A stretch of DNA of 64,000 bases from the NCBI RefSeq assembly GCF_004827385.1, contig NZ_SRXN01000028.1, forward strand, positions 1 to 64,000, written 5' to 3'. A program made the translations under genes and the position numbers. Source of the DNA: Ensifer sp. MPMI2T. Its GTDB lineage: Bacteria > Pseudomonadota > Alphaproteobacteria > Rhizobiales > Rhizobiaceae. The notes under the pieces were generated by a model. That model was not told where the DNA came from, did no database searches, and worked only from the letters and a program-made list of their open reading frames with translations. Positions 59,648-64,000 of this stretch are shown here, piece after piece. Position 1 is the first letter of the stretch; each line of letters opens with the position of its first letter.

Positions 59648-59680
59648 TTTCGTTTTCTTTCATAATATGCAAAAACGAAA
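59648..59680. promoter_or_regulatory. Candidate GlpR autoregulatory operator
   Basis: TTTCGTTTT (59648-59656) and AAAACGAAA (59672-59680) form a perfect 9-bp inverted repeat with a 15-base spacer, starting 16 bases before the glpR start codon. The core word matches the repeats before glpD. Confidence 0.65.
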
Positions 59681-59903
59681 GCCTTGCAATTTCAGAAGTC
59701 AGCGTTTTTGCATGATGCTGGTTTCGCGGCGATCGCTGACGCACCCATGTTGCAATCCGGCGGTGGATGGGCGAGCTTGTTGGTCTGTCAGGGCAGGAGA
59801 AAAAATGCTGGGTGCTTTTTTCTCCCGTATTCTGCTCCAAATTTATAACTGTTGATCGGCGCTTGTGATCCGGACCGAGATCGTGGGGTCAGAGGGGGAA
59901 GGC

Positions 59904-60674
59904 ATGTTTCATCCGGCCTTGTTCAAGGGCATGAACGTGGTGGTGACCGGCGGTGGCCGCGGTATCGGACTGGAGGTTGCGCGACAATTTCTCGATTGCG
60001 GCGCGCATGTCCTCGTCCACATGGGCAGGACGGTCGCCCGCGAACGCCACGATTTTCTCGAATTGGCCGCAACCGAGGGCAGGGCATTTCTTTGTGCCGC
60101 CGATTTTCTCGTCGCTGGCGGCGTCGAAAGCCTGGCGGATGCCGTCCGGGAGCGGTTCGACAGGGTCCATGTCCTCATCAACAATGCCGGTACGATGGTC
60201 GGGCGCTTCCCTGCCGCCGACCTGACCGACGAAGACTATCGTACCGTCGTTCAACTCAATCAGACGTCAGTCGTCGAGATGACGCGGGCGATGTTGCCGC
60301 TGCTGCGCAAGGGCACCCATCCGGCAATCGTCAACACCGTGTCGATCTCCGCCTCGACCGGCGGCAGCGCCGGATCGTCGATCTACTCCGCCACCAAGGC
60401 CTTCGTCGCGACCTATTCGAAGGCGCTGGCGCGCGAGCTGGCGCCGGAGGGCATCCGCGTCAATTGCGTCTCGCCGGGAACGATCGCGACCGATTTTCAC
60501 GAGCGCTACTCGTCGCCGGAGAAACTGGACGCAACGCGAAAGACGATCCCGCTCGGCCGGCTCGGCAGCGCCGAGGATTGCGCGCCGGCCTATCTCTTCC
60601 TCGCGTCCCATGCACTTTCGGGCTATATCACCGGCCAGGTGCTCGAGGTGAATGGGGGACAACTTATCTGCTAG
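59904..60674 (+). CDS. Short-chain dehydrogenase/reductase
   Basis: A 256-residue classical SDR with VTGGGRGIGLEVA, NNAG, a catalytic Ser in TVSISASTGG and YSATKAFV (YxxxK). The C-terminus GYITGQVLEVNGGQ is FabG-like. The substrate is unknown. ATG 59904 has AGAGGGGGAAGG directly upstream; an in-frame GTG at 59865 lacks an SD. It is divergent from glpR, 271 bases away, and is followed by a RIME1-like repeat, so it is probably monocistronic. Confidence 0.86.
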   Translation: MFHPALFKGMNVVVTGGGRGIGLEVARQFLDCGAHVLVHMGRTVARERHDFLELAATEGRAFLCAADFLVAGGVESLADAVRERFDRVHVLINNAGTMVGRFPAADLTDEDYRTVVQLNQTSVVEMTRAMLPLLRKGTHPAIVNTVSISASTGGSAGSSIYSATKAFVATYSKALARELAPEGIRVNCVSPGTIATDFHERYSSPEKLDATRKTIPLGRLGSAEDCAPAYLFLASHALSGYITGQVLEVNGGQLIC

Positions 60675-60707
60675 TACAAGGCCATTGGCGTTGTTTCCGC
60701 CCAAAGC

Positions 60708-60821
60708 GCCCCTCATCCGCCTGCACGAGCACCTTCTCCCCGCGTGCGGGGAGAAGGTGCTCGTGGCGACGTCTCAGTCCCCTCTCCCCGTTGGGACGGG
60801 GAGAGGGCTAGGGTGAGGGGC
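60708..60821. repeat. RIME1-like repeat (family B), complete copy
   Basis: The element runs from GCCCCTCATCC to GGGTGAGGGGC, with near-palindromic ends. Inside are GAGCACCTTCTCCCCGC/GCGGGGAGAAGGTGCTC and CCTCTCCCCG/CGGGGAGAGG hairpins. It lies between the SDR stop and the LysR start. About 114 bases, in line with the roughly 108-bp RIME1 as I remember it. Confidence 0.85.
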
Positions 60822-60845
60822 AGATCCAATCTGCTAAGGCCAGGA

Positions 60846-61754
60846 ATGATTGATAAGCTGGAGTTCTTTCTCGCACTTGCCCGCCAAAGGCATTTCGGCC
60901 GGGCGGCGGAGGAGTGCGGCGTCACGCAGCCGACGCTGTCGGCGGCGATCCGCCAGCTCGAGGACCAGCTCGGTGTCATGCTCGTCAACCGCGGATCGCG
61001 TTACCAGGGTCTGACGCCCGAGGGTCAGCGGGTGCTCGAATGGGCGCGGCGGATCGTCAGCGACACCCGCACCATGCGCGAGGAGATGCGCGCGGCCCGC
61101 AAGGGCCTGTCCGGGCATATCCGGCTGGCCGCCATACCGACGACGCTCGCCATGGTGCCGATGATCACCGCGCCGTTCCAGGAAAAGCATCCGGACGTGA
61201 CGTTTTCGGTGCTATCAACGACGTCGCTGCAGATCCTGACGCTTCTGGAGAATCTCGAGATCGATGCAGGCTTGACCTATCTGGAGAACGAGCCGCTCGG
61301 CCGCGTCACCACCGTGCCACTGCAAATCGAGCAATATCATCTGGTTACCGCCTCCGGCACCCCGCTATCGGATCGCAAAAGCGTGACCTGGAAGGAAGTC
61401 AGCAACGTTCGGCTTTGTCTATTGACGGCCGACATGCAGAACCGCCGTATCATCAATCAGCATTTTGCCGAAGCCGGCGCGATCCCCAGCCCGACACTCG
61501 AATCGAATTCGATGATTGTGCTGTTCTCTCACGTGCGCACCGGCCGATGGGCAAGCATCATGCCCTATAACGTCGCGAAATCATTCGGCTTTCACGAGGA
61601 CATCCGGATGATCCCGATCGTTGATCCGGATGTCCATCACACCGTCGGCCTGGTCGCCACTTACCGCGAGCCATTCACGCCGCTGGTCTCTGCGCTCCTG
61701 CATGAGGCCCGTATTCTGGGTGAACGCAACAAGGCCCTGGATTCACGTTCATGA
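60846..61754 (+). CDS. LysR-family regulator of formate dehydrogenase (FdsR-like)
   Basis: A 302-residue LysR regulator with helix-turn-helix MIDKLEFFLALARQRHFGRAAEECGVTQPTLSAAIRQLE and an effector domain (HIRLAAIPTTLAMVPMITAPF). It lies directly upstream of fdsG-fdsB on the same strand, the usual place for the fds regulator. An ATAG-N7-CTAT site lies between them. The upstream in-frame extension crosses the RIME1-like repeat and is rejected. Confidence 0.88.
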   Translation: MIDKLEFFLALARQRHFGRAAEECGVTQPTLSAAIRQLEDQLGVMLVNRGSRYQGLTPEGQRVLEWARRIVSDTRTMREEMRAARKGLSGHIRLAAIPTTLAMVPMITAPFQEKHPDVTFSVLSTTSLQILTLLENLEIDAGLTYLENEPLGRVTTVPLQIEQYHLVTASGTPLSDRKSVTWKEVSNVRLCLLTADMQNRRIINQHFAEAGAIPSPTLESNSMIVLFSHVRTGRWASIMPYNVAKSFGFHEDIRMIPIVDPDVHHTVGLVATYREPFTPLVSALLHEARILGERNKALDSRS

Positions 61755-61833
61755 GCGTGAACGCGATCAATTTCAATAAGTTGATGCGGGAGGCGGGGCA
61801 GAAACCGTATTGTCGCTCTCCTTGCTTGCATTG

Positions 61834-61848
61834 ATAGGATTTTTCTAT
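61834..61848. promoter_or_regulatory. LysR-type binding site upstream of fdsG
   Basis: ATAG (61834-61837) and CTAT (61845-61848) are inverted around GATTTTT, giving T-N11-A. This is the classical LysR recognition pattern. It lies 80 bases after the regulator gene and 163 before fdsG, inside an AT-rich stretch. It is the likely site for the LysR protein encoded next door. Confidence 0.6.
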
Positions 61849-62010
61849 CGATCAACGGAACAGCATTATTGACCCTTCCGGCCTTACGCGCGAAGCTTAG
61901 CGGGCAAAGATCGACGAGGCTCCGGTCTTTGCTGAGATTAAAACATCGGCGCTGCAACGGTCGGGCGGAGGGCCTGATCGCGGCGCCCACGAGCCGGGAG
62001 GGCTCTTCGG

Positions 62011-62490
62011 GTGAATATTCAGCTGCCGCGCGCAGATGTGGCTGAGCGAACGCTCGCGATTGTCGGTGAACTCAAGGGGCTCGAGGGTCCGCTTCTTCCG
62101 ATCCTGCACGAAATCCAGGACGAATTCGGCTATGTGCCTGAGGAGTGCTTGCCGGTCATTGCCCGCGAGCTCAACCTGTCGCGTGCCGAAGTCTACGGCG
62201 TCGTCACCTTCTACCATGATTTCCGCGAGCATCCGGCCGGGCGGCATGTGCTGAAGCTCTGTCGCGCCGAAGCCTGCCAGTCCATGGGCGGCGACCGGCT
62301 GGCCGAACGCGCCAAGGCGCTGCTCGGCATCGATTTCCATGAGACGACGCCGGACGGCGCGGTGACGCTGGAACCCGTCTACTGTCTCGGGCTCTGTTCC
62401 TGCTCGCCGTCGGCAATGCTCGACGGCGAGGTGCACGGACGGGTCGACGATGCAGAGCTTGAGGCGCTGGTTGCGGGGGCCCGCCGATGA
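62011..62490 (+). CDS. fdsG: NAD-dependent formate dehydrogenase gamma subunit
   Basis: A 159-residue NuoE-like [2Fe-2S] subunit. It has the thioredoxin-like fold pattern ILHEIQDEFGYVPEECLPVIARELNL and AEVYGVVTFYHDFRE, and cluster Cys in CRAEACQ and CLGLCSCSP. It belongs to the soluble molybdenum formate dehydrogenase FdsGBA, which oxidises formate to CO2 with NAD. GTG 62011 follows a GGGAGGG ribosome site. The stop overlaps fdsB as ATGA. Confidence 0.94.
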   Translation: MNIQLPRADVAERTLAIVGELKGLEGPLLPILHEIQDEFGYVPEECLPVIARELNLSRAEVYGVVTFYHDFREHPAGRHVLKLCRAEACQSMGGDRLAERAKALLGIDFHETTPDGAVTLEPVYCLGLCSCSPSAMLDGEVHGRVDDAELEALVAGARR

Positions 62491-64000
62491 CCGTGAAGAT
62501 CTACATTCCGCGGGATGCCGCCGCACTTGCGCTCGGTGCCGAACGCGTCGCCGCGGCGATGGCCGAAGAGATCGCGGCCCGCGGGCTCGACGCCACGATC
62601 ATCCGCAATGGTTCGCGCGGCATGCACTGGCTGGAACCGCTTGTCGAAGTCGAAACAGCCGAGGGCCGCCTTGCCTACGGCCCGGTGAAGGCGAGTGACG
62701 TCGCTTCGCTTCTGGATGCCGGGCTGCTCTCTGGCGGTGCGCACCCGCTCTCACTCGGTAAGACGGAAGAGATTCCGTTCCTCAAGCAGCAAACGCGGCT
62801 GACCTTCGCCCGCTGCGGCGTCATCGATCCGCTGTCGCTCGACGACTATCGCGCCCATGGGGGCCTGCGCGGTCTCGAAAAAGCGGTCGCCATGCAGCCC
62901 GCGGCCATTGTTGCGGAGGTCACCGAGAGCGGCCTTCGCGGGCGCGGCGGCGCCGGTTTCCCGACCGGCATTAAGTGGAAGACCGTTCTCGATGCGGCTG
63001 GCGCGCGCAAATACATCGTGTGCAATGCCGACGAGGGCGACAGTGGCACGTTCGCCGACCGGATGATCATGGAGGGCGATCCCTTCGTGCTGATCGAGGG
63101 CATGGCGATCGCCGGCATCGCGACCGGCGCCACCAAGGGGTATGTCTACACGCGCTCCGAATACCCGCATGCGATCGCGGCGATGGAGCAAGCGATCGAG
63201 ATCGCCCGCGCCGCTGGCGTGCTTGGCGCCTCGGTGCTCGGTTCCGCTCACGCCTTCGACATGGAAGTCAGGACCGGTGCCGGCGCCTATGTCTGTGGCG
63301 AGGAGACCTCGCTGCTCAACAGTGTCGAAGGCAAACGCGGTATCGTTCGCGCCAAGCCGCCGCTTCCCGCGCACAAGGGCCTGTTCGACTGTCCGACGGT
63401 CATCAACAACGTCATCTCCCTCGCCTCCGTGCCGATCATTCTGGACAAAGGGGCAGCCTTCTACCGCGACTTCGGCATGGGCCGGTCGCGCGGCACGATC
63501 CCGATCCAGATCGCCGGCAACGTCAAGCATAGCGGGCTTTACGAGACCGCTTTCGGTCTGACGCTCGGCGAGATCGTCGACGAGATCGGCGGCGGCACGG
63601 CAAGCGGCCGGCCGGTCAAGGCCGTACAGGTTGGCGGCCCGCTCGGGGCCTATTTCCCGCGTTCGTTGTTCGACACCCCGTTCGACTACGAGGCCTTCGC
63701 GGCCAAGGACGGCCTGATCGGCCATGCCGGCATCGTCGTCTTCGACGACACGGCCGACATGCTGAAACAGGCGCGCTTCGCGATGGAATTCTGCGCCGTC
63801 GAAAGCTGCGGCAAATGCACGCCCTGCCGCATCGGCTCGACCCGCGGCGTCGAGGTTGCGGACAAGATTGCGGCCGGCATTGAACCTGAGAAGAACCGCG
63901 AGCTGCTCGCCGATCTCTGCAATACGATGAAGTTCGGCTCGCTCTGTGCGCTTGGCGGCTTCACGCCCTATCCGGTGATGAGCGCGATGACGCACTTCCC
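62487..64000 (+). CDS. fdsB: NAD-dependent formate dehydrogenase beta subunit, 3' truncated by window edge
   Basis: The reading frame from ATG 62487 stays open to the window end (about 504 codons). It has a short thioredoxin-like N-terminal part (MTVKIYIPRDAAALALG). The NuoF-like domain follows, with FMN/NADH site GLRGRGGAGFPTGIKW, NADEGDSGTFADRMIME and GAYVCGEETSLLNS, and the [4Fe-4S] motif ESCGKCTPCRIGS with a later Cys in SLCALGG. This is the NADH-forming subunit of formate dehydrogenase. Only a short C-terminal piece is missing by comparison with usual length. The large catalytic subunit gene should follow outside the window. Confidence 0.95.
   Translation, partial: MTVKIYIPRDAAALALGAERVAAAMAEEIAARGLDATIIRNGSRGMHWLEPLVEVETAEGRLAYGPVKASDVASLLDAGLLSGGAHPLSLGKTEEIPFLKQQTRLTFARCGVIDPLSLDDYRAHGGLRGLEKAVAMQPAAIVAEVTESGLRGRGGAGFPTGIKWKTVLDAAGARKYIVCNADEGDSGTFADRMIMEGDPFVLIEGMAIAGIATGATKGYVYTRSEYPHAIAAMEQAIEIARAAGVLGASVLGSAHAFDMEVRTGAGAYVCGEETSLLNSVEGKRGIVRAKPPLPAHKGLFDCPTVINNVISLASVPIILDKGAAFYRDFGMGRSRGTIPIQIAGNVKHSGLYETAFGLTLGEIVDEIGGGTASGRPVKAVQVGGPLGAYFPRSLFDTPFDYEAFAAKDGLIGHAGIVVFDDTADMLKQARFAMEFCAVESCGKCTPCRIGSTRGVEVADKIAAGIEPEKNRELLADLCNTMKFGSLCALGGFTPYPVMSAMTHF

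Overview
The window is a stretch of alphaproteobacterial chromosome, almost certainly from Sinorhizobium/Ensifer (Rhizobiaceae). The reasons are GC-rich codon use, sdhCDAB next to mdh-sucCDAB-lpdA, an F1-only atpHAGDC operon, an Omp19-type lipoprotein, a sitABCD/Mur manganese locus, a rhizobial glpSTPQUV glycerol transporter, fds formate dehydrogenase genes, and several families of palindromic intergenic repeats of the RIME kind. From memory, the gene order largely follows the S. meliloti chromosome; this was not checked by alignment. No rRNA, tRNA, IS element, prophage or CRISPR array was seen.

Layout. 1-7.7 kb: a methyltransferase cut by the window edge, a secreted His/Arg-rich protein, the succinate dehydrogenase operon, a periplasmic MsrA, an Omp19-like lipoprotein and a ZapE/AFG1 ATPase. 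7.9-20.3 kb: mdh-sucC-sucD-sucA-sucB, then five small coupled genes (MAPEG, VOC, LysE, secreted protein, SDR), lpdA and a DUF2867 protein. 20.4-27.5 kb: on the minus strand a TraB/GumN-like protein, xerC and transaldolase; on the plus strand an acyltransferase, priA and a small membrane protein. 27.8-32.9 kb: atpHAGDC, with a terminator-like hairpin between atpD and atpC. 33.3-43.3 kb is the most accessory-looking part: a saccharopine-dehydrogenase-like gene divergent from an Lrp regulator, a membrane protein of unknown function, a LysR regulator divergent from an Fe-ADH/ALDH/enolase-superfamily operon, and a lone acyltransferase-3/SGNH protein. 43.3-47.4 kb: sitABCD and mur around a clear Mur-type palindrome. 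47.4-50.7 kb: an EamA exporter, a deaminase and a nucleobase permease. 51.0-59.6 kb: glpR, glpD and glpSTPQUV. 59.9-64 kb: an SDR, a LysR regulator and fdsG-fdsB, with fdsB running off the end.

How the genes work together. The first 20 kb encode much of the TCA cycle from 2-oxoglutarate to oxaloacetate (SucAB-LpdA, SucCD, SdhCDAB, Mdh), which feeds electrons to respiration and thus the ATP synthase encoded later. The glp cluster imports glycerol and oxidises glycerol-3-phosphate; no glycerol kinase gene is present here. The fds genes begin an NAD-linked molybdenum formate dehydrogenase.

The points most worth a second look are: (1) GlpS and GlpT carry complementary defects (GlpS lacks the H-loop histidine, GlpT has a degenerate signature), which predicts one canonical and one dead ATP site; (2) inverted repeats with an AAACGAA core precede both glpD and glpR; (3) palindromic repeats form or contain the stop codons of three unrelated genes; (4) an uncharacterised LysR/Fe-ADH/ALDH/enolase-superfamily locus whose enolase-family enzyme has K-V-R in place of K-x-K; and (5) well-formed operator candidates for Mur, the fds LysR regulator and an unknown regulator of mdh. 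I did not find convincing evidence of a wholly new defence or mobile system.
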